Counted from the first letter of the stretch, positions 49,827 through 59,259 are shown. The stretch is 64,000 nucleotides of DNA from Piscibacillus sp052246295 (GCA_052246295.1 JBQQCO010000002.1); one strand, 5' to 3'. The notes: generated from the letters alone by a model not told the origin. Translations and numbers: made by a program.

Positions 49827-50141
49827 ATGGCAATTGTAAATGCAACAGATCAAAACTTTAATGAAGAAGTATCAGATGGTCTAGTACTAGTAGATTTCTG
49901 GGCAGCTTGGTGTGGCCCTTGTAAAATGATCGCTCCTGTATTAGAGGAATTAGACGCTGAAATGAGCGATCAAGTTAAAATTGTAAAACTTGACGTTGAT
50001 GAAAACCAAGAAACAGCACAAAAATATGGTGTAATGAGTATCCCAACTCTTATCCTATTTAAAGATGGCGAAAAAGTTGACCAAACAATGGGCTTCCAGC
50101 CAAAAGATGCACTAGAACAATTTGTACAAAAACATGCATAG
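49827..50141 (+). CDS. trxA: thioredoxin
   Basis: 104 residues, ATG at 49827 after TTGAGGAGGCTAAATT. Active site FWAAWCGPCKM at about residues 25-35, cis-proline motif SIPTLILF, and the usual ending of thioredoxin. Cytosolic disulfide reductase. Standard position between etfA and uvrC. Confidence 0.97.
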   Translation: MAIVNATDQNFNEEVSDGLVLVDFWAAWCGPCKMIAPVLEELDAEMSDQVKIVKLDVDENQETAQKYGVMSIPTLILFKDGEKVDQTMGFQPKDALEQFVQKHA

Positions 50142-50146
50142 TAAAG

Positions 50147-50178
50147 AAAGAGCTAACTTCGGTTGGCTCTTCTTTTTA
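50147..50178 (+). terminator. trxA terminator
   Basis: AAGAGCTAAC (50147-50156), loop TTCG, GTTGGCTCTT (50161-50170), then CTTTTTA. Confidence 0.85.
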
Positions 50179-50235
50179 TGTCAGCATACACTCATGGTAA
50201 AATAAAGTAATCCCCTATAACTTGAGGTGTTTTTG

Positions 50236-52032
50236 ATGGCTGATCAAATTAAAGAGAAGTTAGCGATCTTACCAGATAAACCTGGTTGCTATTTGATGAA
50301 AAATAAAAAAGGTGAAGTAATCTACGTCGGGAAATCAAAATTATTAAAAAACCGAGTAAGATCGTATTTTACTAGTGCTAATGATTTAAAAACTCAACGT
50401 TTAGTAAATGAAATTACTGATTTTGAATATATTGTTACGTCTTCTGAGATGGAAGCATTAATTTTAGAGATGAATTTAATCAAAAAGTATGACCCTAAAT
50501 ATAATGTCATGCTAAAAGATGACAAAAGTTATCCGTTCTTGAAAATTACAAATGAAGAACATCCGAGACTTATTGTGACAAGAAAAGTGAAGAAAGATAA
50601 GGGTAAATATTTCGGTCCTTATACAAATGTCTATTCAGCAAGAGAAACGAAAAAATTATTAGACAGATTGTATCCTTTAAGAAAATGTAATGTGATGCCT
50701 AAGAGAGTTTGCTTATATTATCATATTAATCAATGTTTAGGGCCATGTGAATACACAGTTACTAAAGAAACGAATGAACAACTAGTCCAAAAGATTACAT
50801 CATTCTTAAGTGGTGGACATCGAGAGATTAAGCAAGAACTGACAGATAAGATGCATAATTTTGCAGAGAATCTTGATTTTGAAAAGGCTAAAGAATATCG
50901 CGATATGATAGAACACATAGAGAGTGTAATGGAAAAACAAAAAATGGACCTTCAAGATTTAACTGATAGAGATGTCTTTGGTTTTGCTTATGACAAAGGG
51001 TGGATGTGTGTACAAGTATTCTTTATTAGACAAGGTAAACTGATAGAAAGGGATGTGTCGTTATTTCCGTTTTATAACGATCCTCAAGAATCATTTACGA
51101 GTTACATCGCCCGTTTTTATCAGCATTCTAACCACATTAAACCTAAAGAAATTTATATACCTATAGGCAGTGACCGTGAAATATTATCTGAAGTATTAGA
51201 TGTAAGGGTAAAGACACCATTAAGAGGTAAGAAAAAAGACCTTGTTGAATTAGCAATGGAGAATGCTCAAATTTCTCTAAATGAAAAGTTCTCATTAATT
51301 GAGCAAGATGAAGAAAGGACTATAAAAGCGGTTGAGACATTAGGTGAAATCCTAAATATTGAAACACCACACCGTATAGAGGCTTTTGACAACTCCAATA
51401 TTCAAGGAACACATCCTGTATCAGCTATGGTGACATTTGTAGATGGAAAACCAAAGAAAAATGATTATCGAAAATATAAAATTAAAACGGTTGAATCTCC
51501 AGATGATTACGAAACGATGAGAGAAGTGATTAGAAGGCGGTATAAAAGGGTACTTAAAGAGCAACAACCATTACCGGATTTGATTATGGTGGATGGTTCA
51601 AAAGGGCAAATGTCAGCAGCTCAAGATGTTTTGGAAAATGAATTAGGCTTAGATATACCAATATGTGGATTGGCTAAAGATGATAAACATAAAACAAGTG
51701 AATTACTTTATGGGGACCCACCACACCCCGTCCCATTAAAAAGGAATGATCAATCCTTTTACTTAATTCAAAGGATTCAAGATGAAGTCCACCGTTTTGC
51801 TATTACTTTTCATAGACAACTAAGAGGTAAGAGTGCTATTCAATCTAGTTTAGATGAAATAGAAGGAATTGGTCCAAAAAGAAAAAGGTTATTAGTACAA
51901 CATTTTGGGTCTATTGAACAAATCCAAAAGGCTAGCCCAGATGAAATGGCTAAATTAGGGATCCCTGCAAATATTGCAGAGAATATTCAAGCTTATTTTT
52001 TGAATGAAAAGAACAGTGATGATGAAAACTAA
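50236..52032 (+). CDS. uvrC: excinuclease ABC subunit C
   Basis: 598 residues from ATG at 50236 after TTGAGGTGTTTTTG. GIY-YIG nuclease at about 10-95 (PGCYLMKNKKGEVIYVGKSK), UVR helix pair around 200-240 (LDFEKAKEYRDMIEHIESVM), the RNase H-like second nuclease (AFDNSNIQGTHPVSAMVTFV, IMVDGSKGQ) and C-terminal helix-hairpin-helix (IEGIGPKRKRLLVQHFGSIE). Makes both incisions in nucleotide excision repair. Confidence 0.96.
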   Translation: MADQIKEKLAILPDKPGCYLMKNKKGEVIYVGKSKLLKNRVRSYFTSANDLKTQRLVNEITDFEYIVTSSEMEALILEMNLIKKYDPKYNVMLKDDKSYPFLKITNEEHPRLIVTRKVKKDKGKYFGPYTNVYSARETKKLLDRLYPLRKCNVMPKRVCLYYHINQCLGPCEYTVTKETNEQLVQKITSFLSGGHREIKQELTDKMHNFAENLDFEKAKEYRDMIEHIESVMEKQKMDLQDLTDRDVFGFAYDKGWMCVQVFFIRQGKLIERDVSLFPFYNDPQESFTSYIARFYQHSNHIKPKEIYIPIGSDREILSEVLDVRVKTPLRGKKKDLVELAMENAQISLNEKFSLIEQDEERTIKAVETLGEILNIETPHRIEAFDNSNIQGTHPVSAMVTFVDGKPKKNDYRKYKIKTVESPDDYETMREVIRRRYKRVLKEQQPLPDLIMVDGSKGQMSAAQDVLENELGLDIPICGLAKDDKHKTSELLYGDPPHPVPLKRNDQSFYLIQRIQDEVHRFAITFHRQLRGKSAIQSSLDEIEGIGPKRKRLLVQHFGSIEQIQKASPDEMAKLGIPANIAENIQAYFLNEKNSDDEN

Positions 52033-52085
52033 AGCAAAATTGTAGAAAAATGTAGAAAAACAACTAGGATGTTGGTAAGGATTTC

Positions 52086-52114
52086 TTGACGCTTTAATCC
52101 GTTAGAAGTACAAT
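52086..52114 (+). promoter_or_regulatory. sdh operon promoter
   Basis: TTGACG (52086-52091), 17-bp spacer, TACAAT (52109-52114), 75 bp before sdhC. No gene in 52033-52188. Confidence 0.7.
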
Positions 52115-52188
52115 ATAACATGTCATGTTTACTTTTTATGAATGTCTTTAAGAAAGATTTATTTTACACAAAACGAGGGGGGTAACAC

Positions 52189-52809
52189 ATGGCGGAAAAC
52201 CGTGAGTTCTTTTATCGTAGGCTACATTCTCTATTAGGTGTCATACCTATTGGTTTATTTTTAATGCAGCACCTGGTTGTAAACCACTTTTCTACATATG
52301 GTCCAGAAGCATTTAATGCTGCAGCACACTTTATGGAAAGCCTACCATTGCGTTTAGGATTAGAGATCTTTGTAATTTATTTACCTCTATTATTCCACGC
52401 AATCTATGGGGTTTATATCGCTTTTACGGCTTCACCAAACTCTTTTAAATTTGGTTATTTCCGTAATTGGATGTTCGTATTACAACGTATAACAGGTATT
52501 ATTACACTAATTTTCGTTGTATGGCACGTATGGGAAACCCGTTTAGCTAATGCGATTTATGGAACTGAAATCAACTTTGACTTAATGGTAACAATCTTAG
52601 AAGAACCATTTATGTTCTGGTTCTACATTGTTGGTGTTATTTCTACAGTATTCCACTTTGCTAATGGTCTATGGTCATTCTTTGTAACTTGGGGTATTAC
52701 TGTTACACCAAGATCACAAGTTATTATGACTTACATTACTATTGGTGTATTTGCGATTTTCACTTACATGGGAATTGCATCGTTAATCGCATTTGTATCA
52801 GCATCATAA
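52189..52809 (+). CDS. sdhC: succinate dehydrogenase cytochrome b558 subunit
   Basis: 206 residues, ATG at 52189 after AACGAGGGGGGTAACAC. Five membrane helices with haem-ligand histidines in LGVIPIGLFLMQHLVVNHFS, LLFHAIYGVYIAF, FVVWHVWETR and VFHFANGLWSF. It anchors SdhAB to the membrane and passes electrons to menaquinone. First gene of sdhCAB. Confidence 0.94.
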   Translation: MAENREFFYRRLHSLLGVIPIGLFLMQHLVVNHFSTYGPEAFNAAAHFMESLPLRLGLEIFVIYLPLLFHAIYGVYIAFTASPNSFKFGYFRNWMFVLQRITGIITLIFVVWHVWETRLANAIYGTEINFDLMVTILEEPFMFWFYIVGVISTVFHFANGLWSFFVTWGITVTPRSQVIMTYITIGVFAIFTYMGIASLIAFVSAS

Positions 52810-52858
52810 TAATGATTTAATTATGTATTTCGGATTGATAAGGGAGTGAAACAACATA

Positions 52859-54616
52859 ATGAGTAGTAACAAAAATGTCGTGATTGTGGGCGGCGGATTA
52901 GCTGGTCTTATGGCAACAATCGAGGTTGCTCAAGCTGGTGTACACGTCGATTTAATTTCACTTGTACCAGTTAAGCGTTCTCACTCCGTTTGTGCACAGG
53001 GTGGTATTAACGGTGCCGTTAATACAAAAGGTGAAGGTGACTCACCTTGGGAACACTTTGATGATACGGTATATGGAGGAGACTTCTTAGCTAACCAACC
53101 TCCAGTTAAAGCTATGTGTGAAGCGGCTCCTGGCATTATTCATATGTTAGAACGAATGGGTGTTATGTTTAACCGTACACCTGAAGGTTTATTAGATTTC
53201 CGTCGTTTCGGAGGTACACAACACCACCGTACGGCTTTCGCCGGAGCAACAACTGGACAGCAGCTTCTATATGCATTAGACGAACAAGTTCGTCGTCAAG
53301 AAGCGAACGGATTAGTTACAAAGTATGAAGGTTGGGAATTTATCTCAGCTATTTTAGATGAAGACGGCCGTTCTCGCGGAATTATTGCACAGGATCTAAG
53401 CTCACACGAAATGAGAGCATTTAAAGCTGATGCAGTAATCGTTGCAACAGGTGGTCCTGGAATTATTTTTGGTAAGTCTACTAACTCTGTTATTAATACA
53501 GGTTCAGCTGCATCAAGACTTTACCAGCAAGGTGCAGCATATGCGAACGGTGAGTTTATCCAAATTCACCCAACTGCCATCCCTGGTGATGACAAACTTC
53601 GTTTAATGAGTGAGTCAGCACGTGGTGAAGGTGGACGTGTATGGACTTATAAAGATGGTAAGCCTTGGTACTTCTTAGAAGAAAAATACCCGGCTTACGG
53701 TAACCTAGTTCCACGTGATATTGCAACACGTGAAATTTTTGATGTTTGTGTGAATCAGAAGCTAGGTATTAACGGTGAAAACATGGTTTACCTAGATTTA
53801 TCACATAAAGATCCTAAAGAACTAGATGTTAAACTTGGTGGTATCATTGAAATTTACGAGAAATTCGTAGGTGAAGATCCTCGTAAGGTACCAATGAAGA
53901 TCTTCCCAGCAGTACACTACTCAATGGGTGGCCTATGGGTTGACTTTGACCAAATGACAAATATTCCTGGTGTATTTGCAGCAGGTGAAGTGGATTATAC
54001 AATTCACGGAGCTAACCGTTTAGGGGCTAACTCATTATTATCATGTATTTATGGTGGTATGGTAGCAGGGCCTAACGCTGTTAAATATATTGATGGTCTA
54101 GATGAACTAGCTGAAGATCAAACTTCGTCTCTATTTGATGAAAAGCTAAAAGAAGAGCAAGAGAAGTTTGAAGGATTAATGAACATGACTTCAGGTAGTG
54201 AAAACCCATATAAGTTACACCGTGAACTAGGGGAATGGATGACTGACAATGTAACGGTAGTTCGTGAAAACGAAAAACTGAAGCAAACAGATGAGAAGAT
54301 TGTTGAGCTGATGGAACGTTATAAAGATATTAACATTGCAGATACTTCAAGATGGAGTAACCAAAGTGTTATGTTCACACGTCAGCTTCAAGATATGCTT
54401 CAACTAGCACGTGTCATCACAATTGGTGCATACAATCGTAATGAAAGCCGTGGAGCTCATTACAAGCCTGAATTCCCTGAACGTAATGATGAAGAATGGT
54501 TAAAGACAACAAAAGCTACCTTTAACCCTGAGAAAAATGGTCCAGACATTACTTACGAAAAGGTTGATACTTCATTAATAGAGCCTCGTAAGCGTGACTA
54601 TTCTAAAACGAAATAG
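52859..54616 (+). CDS. sdhA: succinate dehydrogenase flavoprotein subunit
   Basis: 585 residues, ATG at 52859 after AAGGGAGTGAAACAACATA. FAD-binding VVIVGGGLAGLMATIEVAQAG at residues 7-27, the FAD-attachment His in RSHSVCAQGGINGA, FGGTQHHRTAFAGATTG, the active-site Arg region SESARGEGGRVW, and HGANRLGANSLLSCIYGG. Oxidises succinate to fumarate in the TCA cycle. Confidence 0.97.
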   Translation: MSSNKNVVIVGGGLAGLMATIEVAQAGVHVDLISLVPVKRSHSVCAQGGINGAVNTKGEGDSPWEHFDDTVYGGDFLANQPPVKAMCEAAPGIIHMLERMGVMFNRTPEGLLDFRRFGGTQHHRTAFAGATTGQQLLYALDEQVRRQEANGLVTKYEGWEFISAILDEDGRSRGIIAQDLSSHEMRAFKADAVIVATGGPGIIFGKSTNSVINTGSAASRLYQQGAAYANGEFIQIHPTAIPGDDKLRLMSESARGEGGRVWTYKDGKPWYFLEEKYPAYGNLVPRDIATREIFDVCVNQKLGINGENMVYLDLSHKDPKELDVKLGGIIEIYEKFVGEDPRKVPMKIFPAVHYSMGGLWVDFDQMTNIPGVFAAGEVDYTIHGANRLGANSLLSCIYGGMVAGPNAVKYIDGLDELAEDQTSSLFDEKLKEEQEKFEGLMNMTSGSENPYKLHRELGEWMTDNVTVVRENEKLKQTDEKIVELMERYKDINIADTSRWSNQSVMFTRQLQDMLQLARVITIGAYNRNESRGAHYKPEFPERNDEEWLKTTKATFNPEKNGPDITYEKVDTSLIEPRKRDYSKTK

Positions 54617-54633
54617 AAGGGGGTAAATACAAG

Positions 54634-55401
54634 ATGGCGGAAGAAACAAAAACGATTAGAATGATTATTGAACGTCAAGATAGCCCGGATTCTCAATCGT
54701 ATGAAGAAGAGTTTGAGATTCCATATAGAAGAAATATGAATGTTATTTCCGCATTGATGGAAATCAGACGTAACCCTGTTAATGCTAAGGGTGAAGACAC
54801 AACGCCTGTACATTGGGAAATGGGTTGTTTAGAAGAAGTTTGTGGAGCTTGCTCAATGAACATTAATGGAAAGCCTAGACAATCTTGTACAGCGCTAGTG
54901 GATCAACTAGAACAACCAATTCGATTAAAGCCAATGGATACATTCCCTGTTATCCGCGACTTAGCTGTAGATCGTAGTCGTATGTTTGATTCACTTAAGA
55001 AAGTTAAAGCTTGGACTCCAATCGATGGTACACACGATTTAGGTCCTGGTGAAAGAATGCCTGAAACAAAACGTCAGTGGGCATATGAATTATCTAAATG
55101 TATGACTTGTGGTGTTTGCTTAGAAGCATGTCCAAACGTTAACAGTAAGTCTAATTTTATTGGACCAGCAGCTTTATCACAAGTACGTTTACACAATTCA
55201 ACACCAAATGGATCTATGCATAAAGCTGAACGTATGGATGCTGTAACAGGTGATGGTGGTCTACAGAATTGTGGTAACTCACAAAACTGTGTACAAGCTT
55301 GTCCAAAAGGTATTCCACTAACAACTTCAATTGCCGCACTTAACAGAGAGGCAACAGTTAACTCATTCAAGAGTTTCTTTGGTAGTGACTATCAAGTATA
55401 A
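54634..55401 (+). CDS. sdhB: succinate dehydrogenase iron-sulfur subunit
   Basis: 255 residues, ATG at 54634 after GAAGGGGGTAAATACAAG. The 2Fe-2S cluster is held by CLEEVCGACSMNINGKPRQSC at about 67-87, here given as CLEEVCGACS and the later Cys in RQSC. The 4Fe-4S and 3Fe-4S ligands are in CMTCGVCLEACPNV and CGNSQNCVQACPKGIPL. Carries electrons from SdhA to the haem subunit. Terminator follows. Confidence 0.97.
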   Translation: MAEETKTIRMIIERQDSPDSQSYEEEFEIPYRRNMNVISALMEIRRNPVNAKGEDTTPVHWEMGCLEEVCGACSMNINGKPRQSCTALVDQLEQPIRLKPMDTFPVIRDLAVDRSRMFDSLKKVKAWTPIDGTHDLGPGERMPETKRQWAYELSKCMTCGVCLEACPNVNSKSNFIGPAALSQVRLHNSTPNGSMHKAERMDAVTGDGGLQNCGNSQNCVQACPKGIPLTTSIAALNREATVNSFKSFFGSDYQV

Positions 55402-55413
55402 TATTTTATTGTT

Positions 55414-55444
55414 AGGGGCTGACAAGAAGTCAGCCTCTAATTTA
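55414..55444 (+). terminator. sdhCAB terminator
   Basis: AGGGGCTGAC (55414-55423), loop, GTCAGCCTCT (55430-55439), then AATTTAT. The T-run is poor. Confidence 0.6.
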
Positions 55445-55454
55445 TAACTAAAAA

Positions 55455-55470
55455 TGAATGAGTATTCATT
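55455..55470 (+). promoter_or_regulatory. FadR-like operator before the thioesterase gene
   Basis: TGAATGAGTATTCATT, a near-perfect palindrome matching the FadR consensus TGAATGAMTANTCATTCA in 14 of its first 16 positions or better. It lies 26 bp before the likely ATG. Confidence 0.6.
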
Positions 55471-55495
55471 TTTGAATACATTGGGGGAAAAAGTT

Positions 55496-55960
55496 ATGAG
55501 ACTACCTAATTACATTCAAGACCTAACGACTTGGAGATCTGAATTTAAGTTCTCAACGACTGTTGAGATACGTTTTTCTGAAACGGATATGTTTGGTCAT
55601 ATGAATAATGTTTCACCATTTATCTATTTTGAAGAAGCAAGAATAAAATTCTTTGACCAACTCAATTTATTTGGTCACTTAGCTGAAGCACAGAGTAAAG
55701 TTCCAGTTGTTGGCGATTTACAATGTGATTATATAAGACAAATATTCTTTGGAGATCAAATTTCAATTTACGTAAAAGCAGCAGAGGTTGGCAATAGTTC
55801 TATTGATATCCATTATATGGCTATTAATCAGAACAATGAACTTTGCTTAACGGGGAGAGGAACGGTTGTGCAAATTAATCCGAAAACCGGAAAATCTGTC
55901 CCGTTTGATGATCATCAAAGAAAGCAACTTAACTCTCTTAGGGAATCCGTAAATAAATAG
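55496..55960 (+). CDS. ysmA: acyl-CoA thioesterase-like hotdog protein YsmA
   Basis: 154 residues from ATG at 55496, after GGGGGAAAAAGTT; an upstream in-frame ATG at 55454 would run through the FadR-like palindrome and lacks a ribosome binding site. The 4-hydroxybenzoyl-CoA thioesterase fold is seen in VEIRFSETDMFGHMNNVSPF (Asp and His-Asn motif), YFEEARIKFFDQ and VGDLQCDYIRQIFFG. It probably hydrolyses an acyl-CoA. The operator suggests a link to fatty acid metabolism. Located between sdhB and gerE, as in B. subtilis. Confidence 0.85.
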   Translation: MRLPNYIQDLTTWRSEFKFSTTVEIRFSETDMFGHMNNVSPFIYFEEARIKFFDQLNLFGHLAEAQSKVPVVGDLQCDYIRQIFFGDQISIYVKAAEVGNSSIDIHYMAINQNNELCLTGRGTVVQINPKTGKSVPFDDHQRKQLNSLRESVNK

Positions 55961-56065
55961 TTAAATGCTCGAACCAAATTGGGATTATTAACATAAACTA
56001 TCATGACTAAGTAATTCCTCATAAGGAACAAGTAGCTCACTCTTTAATAGAGGAGGGGTTACCGT

Positions 56066-56290
56066 TTGGATAGCAAAAAATATCGTCCTACCAATATACT
56101 GACAAAAAGAGAAAGAGAAGTTTTTGAATTGCTTGTACAGGATAAGACAACAAAGGAAATAGCAGAGCAACTGTTTATTTCAGAAAAGACTGTGCGAAAT
56201 CATATCTCAAACACCATTCAAAAATTGCAAGTAAAGGGGCGTTCTCAAGCTGTAGTCGAGTTGATCAGACTTGGTGAAATTCAGCTTTAA
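56066..56290 (+). CDS. gerE: spore-coat transcription regulator GerE
   Basis: 74 residues from TTG at 56066 behind AGAGGAGGGG. It is a single LuxR-type helix-turn-helix: LTKREREVFELLVQDKTTKE, EIAEQLFISEKTVRNHISNT, QKLQVKGRSQAVVEL. GerE controls late mother-cell coat genes in sporulation. The upstream space (55961-56065) shows no other gene. Confidence 0.92.
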   Translation: MDSKKYRPTNILTKREREVFELLVQDKTTKEIAEQLFISEKTVRNHISNTIQKLQVKGRSQAVVELIRLGEIQL

Positions 56291-56294
56291 TTTG

Positions 56295-56325
56295 AACCGG
56301 CTATTATTTGGCCGGTTCCTTTACT
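56295..56325 (+). terminator. gerE terminator
   Basis: GAACCGGC (56293-56300) pairs with GGCCGGTTC (56310-56318), then CTTTAC. Confidence 0.7.
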
Positions 56326-56421
56326 ATTTTAAAATAACATGACAATATCGACGATTTACTTGAATTTTTCTACAAAAAGCGTGAGAATATTAACATAGAC
56401 TTTTTTTGAGGAGGAAATCCT

Positions 56422-56898
56422 GTGCAATCAACGGTTGATGGAAAAACGATTACAGAGTTAGAAAAAAGTATTCGTTACATATCACATATCATCAAGCAAA
56501 GAGGTCGTGAGATTTTAGATCATTATCCAATCACACCACCTCAATTTGTTGCGCTTCAATGGTTAAAAGATTCGGGAGATTTGACGATTGGCGAACTTTC
56601 TAAAAAGATGTATTTGGCGTTTAGTACAACAACTGACTTAGTTGATCGAATGGAAAAGAATGAATTAATAGAGCGAGTTAGAGACCCAAGAGATCGTCGT
56701 GTTGTTCGTATCCACCTACTAGATAAAGGTAAAGAAATTATTCATGAAGTGGTAGAAAAAAGGCAATTATACTTACAAGAGGTTTTACAATCGTTTTCAG
56801 AAGGTGAAGTTAAATCGTTACATGTATTAATGTCTAAGTTATTCGAAGAAATGAAACTCCATGAAGAAAATGCAAAACATCAAGATAAAGGAGAATGA
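56422..56898 (+). CDS. ysmB: MarR-family regulator YsmB
   Basis: 158 residues from GTG at 56422 after TGAGGAGGAAATCCT. The winged helix is at about 40-110 (ITPPQFVALQWLKDSGDLTI, GELSKKMYLAFSTTTDLVDR, VRDPRDRRVVRIHLLDKGKE). The ligand is unknown. Gene order gerE-ysmB-racE as in B. subtilis. The next gene starts 2 bp after its stop. Confidence 0.87.
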   Translation: MQSTVDGKTITELEKSIRYISHIIKQRGREILDHYPITPPQFVALQWLKDSGDLTIGELSKKMYLAFSTTTDLVDRMEKNELIERVRDPRDRRVVRIHLLDKGKEIIHEVVEKRQLYLQEVLQSFSEGEVKSLHVLMSKLFEEMKLHEENAKHQDKGE

Positions 56899-56900
56899 AC

Positions 56901-57704
56901 TTGGAACGTCCAATAGGAGTTATCGATTCCGGAGTCGGTGGGTTAACCGTATTACATGAGTTGAAGCGACAATTACCTAAAGAGAAATTCATTTATTTAG
57001 GTGATACATTAAGGTGCCCATATGGTTCTAAGCAAGAGAACGAGGTTATTCAATACACTTGGGAAATGGTTACACATTTACTGACCTTTGATATCAAAAT
57101 GTTAGTCATCGCTTGTAATACTGCTACGGCTTTGGTAATTAATCAGTTACAAGAGCAATTACCTATCCCGGTAGTTGGCGTAATAGAGCCAGGTGCCAGA
57201 GCTGCTATTAAAGCAACGAAAAGTAATCATATTGGTATTATCGGAACAGAAAATACTATTAGAAGTCAAGCTTACGAAAAAGCATTAAAGTGTATAAATC
57301 CTAATTTAACGACAAATGGTCAAGCATGCCCTAAATTTGTTCCTCTTATTGAAAGTGGACGATTTATGGAACCTGATGCTATTGATGTAGTGAGTGAAAG
57401 TTTAGGGTTTTTAAATGATCATCCTAAAATAGATACCCTAATCTTGGGTTGTACGCATTATCCAATCATTCAACCATTAATTGAACAAGTGGTCGGTGAT
57501 CAGATTACAGTCTTATCATCTGCTATTGAAACAGGACTCGAAGTAAGCACAATCTTGACATTCCATAATTCATATAACTCACAAGATCATCAGCAGGAAG
57601 AACCAGTTATTTTAACGACAGGAAGTTTGCACGTTTTTCAACATTTAAAAGAAGAGATTTTTCAATTAAAAAGTGCATCCTTAAAACAAATTACATTAGC
57701 CTAA
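56901..57704 (+). CDS. racE: glutamate racemase
   Basis: 267 residues, TTG at 56901 seven bases behind AAAGGAG; an ATG at 56895 is too close to that site. Catalytic cysteines are in VIACNTATALV and LILGCTHYPII; the start IGVIDSGVGGLTVLHEL and YLGDTLRCPYGSK are family signatures. Supplies D-glutamate for peptidoglycan. Confidence 0.95.
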   Translation: MERPIGVIDSGVGGLTVLHELKRQLPKEKFIYLGDTLRCPYGSKQENEVIQYTWEMVTHLLTFDIKMLVIACNTATALVINQLQEQLPIPVVGVIEPGARAAIKATKSNHIGIIGTENTIRSQAYEKALKCINPNLTTNGQACPKFVPLIESGRFMEPDAIDVVSESLGFLNDHPKIDTLILGCTHYPIIQPLIEQVVGDQITVLSSAIETGLEVSTILTFHNSYNSQDHQQEEPVILTTGSLHVFQHLKEEIFQLKSASLKQITLA

Positions 57705-57710
57705 TGTAGA

Positions 57711-57748
57711 CTTATACTTCGAAGCAATGAGGTATAAGTTTTTTTATG
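57711..57748 (+). terminator. racE terminator
   Basis: ACTTATACTTC (57709-57719) pairs with GAGGTATAAGT (57729-57739), then TTTTTTAT. Confidence 0.8.
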
Positions 57749-57832
57749 ATATACTGTGGGTTGTGATTAGAAAATGATAAATAGACAAGACTAAACTTTG
57801 CAATTATTTTTATATGATTCAGGAGGAATATT

Positions 57833-58588
57833 ATGCGTATTGACGGCCGTACTGCCGAACAGCTTAGAGAAGTCAACATAACAACCAATTTTACAAAACA
57901 TCCAGAAGGGTCTGTACTTATATCAGTTGGTGAAACAAAAGTCATCTGTAATGCAAGTGTTGAGGACCGCGTACCACCATTTATGCGGGGGCAAGGCAAA
58001 GGATGGATTACAGCAGAATATGCCATGCTTCCTCGCGCAACCGAACAGCGTAACATTCGCGAATCATCAAAAGGGAAAGTATCTGGTCGAACAATGGAAA
58101 TCCAACGTCTAATCGGAAGAGCATTAAGAGCCGTGATTGATCTTGATTCGATTGGCGAGCGTACTATTTGGGTCGATTGTGATGTCATTCAAGCGGATGG
58201 AGGCACACGTACAGCATCCATTACGGGCGCGTTTGTTGCTGTTGCACTAGCGTGTGGCAAGTTATTAAAAGAAGAAAAAATTTCAGAAATGCCTATTAAG
58301 CATTTCTTAGCGGCGACATCAGTTGGAATTAGCGATGAAGGTGAGCCGATTCTAGACCTTTGTTATGAAGAAGATTCTACGGCATCTGTTGATATGAACA
58401 TTGTTATGACCGATCAAAATGAATTTGTGGAATTACAGGGTACTGGTGAAGAGGCAACTTTTTCACCCCACGAGTTAAATCAATTAATATCATTAGCTCA
58501 AAAAGGAATTGGTGAGTTATTCTCAATTCAAAAAGGAGCCATTGGTAGTATTTCTGATCGAATTGGTGAGAACGAAAAAGGGGAATAA
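57833..58588 (+). CDS. rph: ribonuclease PH
   Basis: 251 residues, ATG at 57833 after AGGAGGAATATT. Signatures RIDGRTAEQLREVNITTNF, GKGWITAEYAMLPRAT, GRTMEIQRLIGRALRAVIDL, and DCDVIQADGGTRTASITGAF are standard. Phosphorolytic trimming of tRNA 3' ends. Followed by ysnA after 7 bp. Confidence 0.97.
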   Translation: MRIDGRTAEQLREVNITTNFTKHPEGSVLISVGETKVICNASVEDRVPPFMRGQGKGWITAEYAMLPRATEQRNIRESSKGKVSGRTMEIQRLIGRALRAVIDLDSIGERTIWVDCDVIQADGGTRTASITGAFVAVALACGKLLKEEKISEMPIKHFLAATSVGISDEGEPILDLCYEEDSTASVDMNIVMTDQNEFVELQGTGEEATFSPHELNQLISLAQKGIGELFSIQKGAIGSISDRIGENEKGE

Positions 58589-58595
58589 ATAATCG

Positions 58596-59180
58596 ATGAA
58601 GCAAATCTATGTAGCGACGACGAATAAAGGTAAAATTAAAGAGTTTCAAGACATGTTTAGCTCATTAGATATTGAAATGGTCAGTCTCATGGATGCGTTT
58701 GATGACGTTGAAGATGTAGAAGAAACAGGGACAACGTTTGAAGAAAATGCTAGGTTGAAGGCTGATACTTATTCTAAGACCTATAATATTCCTGTTATGG
58801 CTGATGATTCTGGTTTAGCCGTTGATGCGCTAAATGGTGATCCTGGTATATACTCAGCACGATATGCTGGTTTAGAGAAGAATGATACTCAAAATATAGA
58901 GAAGTTACTTAAGAACCTTAAAGGCATTCAAAATCGTGATGCAGCTTTTGTATCAGTAATTGCTTATGCTGACCCAGGCAAAGAAACTATTGTTGCTGAG
59001 GGGCGTTGTGAAGGGCAAATTACGAAGGAACCACAAGGAACTCAAGGTTTTGGCTATGATCCCGTATTTATTCCAAAAGGCTATCAACAAACGATGGCCG
59101 AGCTTGGACCAGAGGTAAAAAATAAAATCAGTCATCGTAAACGAGCACTAGACGCTATGATCGACATGATTAAGGATTAA
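58596..59180 (+). CDS. ysnA: non-canonical purine NTP (XTP/dITP) pyrophosphatase
   Basis: 194 residues, ATG at 58596 after AAAAGGGGAATAAATAATCG. RdgB/HAM1 family: VATTNKGKIKEFQDMF, TFEENARLKADTYSKTYNIP, MADDSGLAVDALNGDPGIYS and GFGYDPVFIPKGYQQTMAEL. Removes ITP, dITP and XTP from the nucleotide pool. Standard gene order after rph. Confidence 0.95.
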   Translation: MKQIYVATTNKGKIKEFQDMFSSLDIEMVSLMDAFDDVEDVEETGTTFEENARLKADTYSKTYNIPVMADDSGLAVDALNGDPGIYSARYAGLEKNDTQNIEKLLKNLKGIQNRDAAFVSVIAYADPGKETIVAEGRCEGQITKEPQGTQGFGYDPVFIPKGYQQTMAELGPEVKNKISHRKRALDAMIDMIKD

Positions 59181-59183
59181 TGA

Positions 59184-59212
59184 TAACTGGGGAATTTCCC
59201 CCAGTTATTAAA
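59184..59212 (+). terminator. rph-ysnA terminator
   Basis: AACTGGGGGA (from 59185) pairs with TCCCCCAGTT (to 59206) as AACTGGGGAATTTCCCCCAGTT-like palindrome (one extra C), then A/T bases. T-run is imperfect. Confidence 0.65.
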
Positions 59213-59229
59213 TGTTTTTTAAATATAGG

Positions 59230-59259
59230 TTGACATCTATTAATCATTTTTTATATAAT
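59230..59259 (+). promoter_or_regulatory. promoter for the tRNA-Gly/tRNA-Arg pair
   Basis: TTGACA (59230-59235), 18-bp spacer, TATAAT (59254-59259). It is followed only by the duplicated region and tRNA genes, with no coding frame in 59213-59532. Confidence 0.65.
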
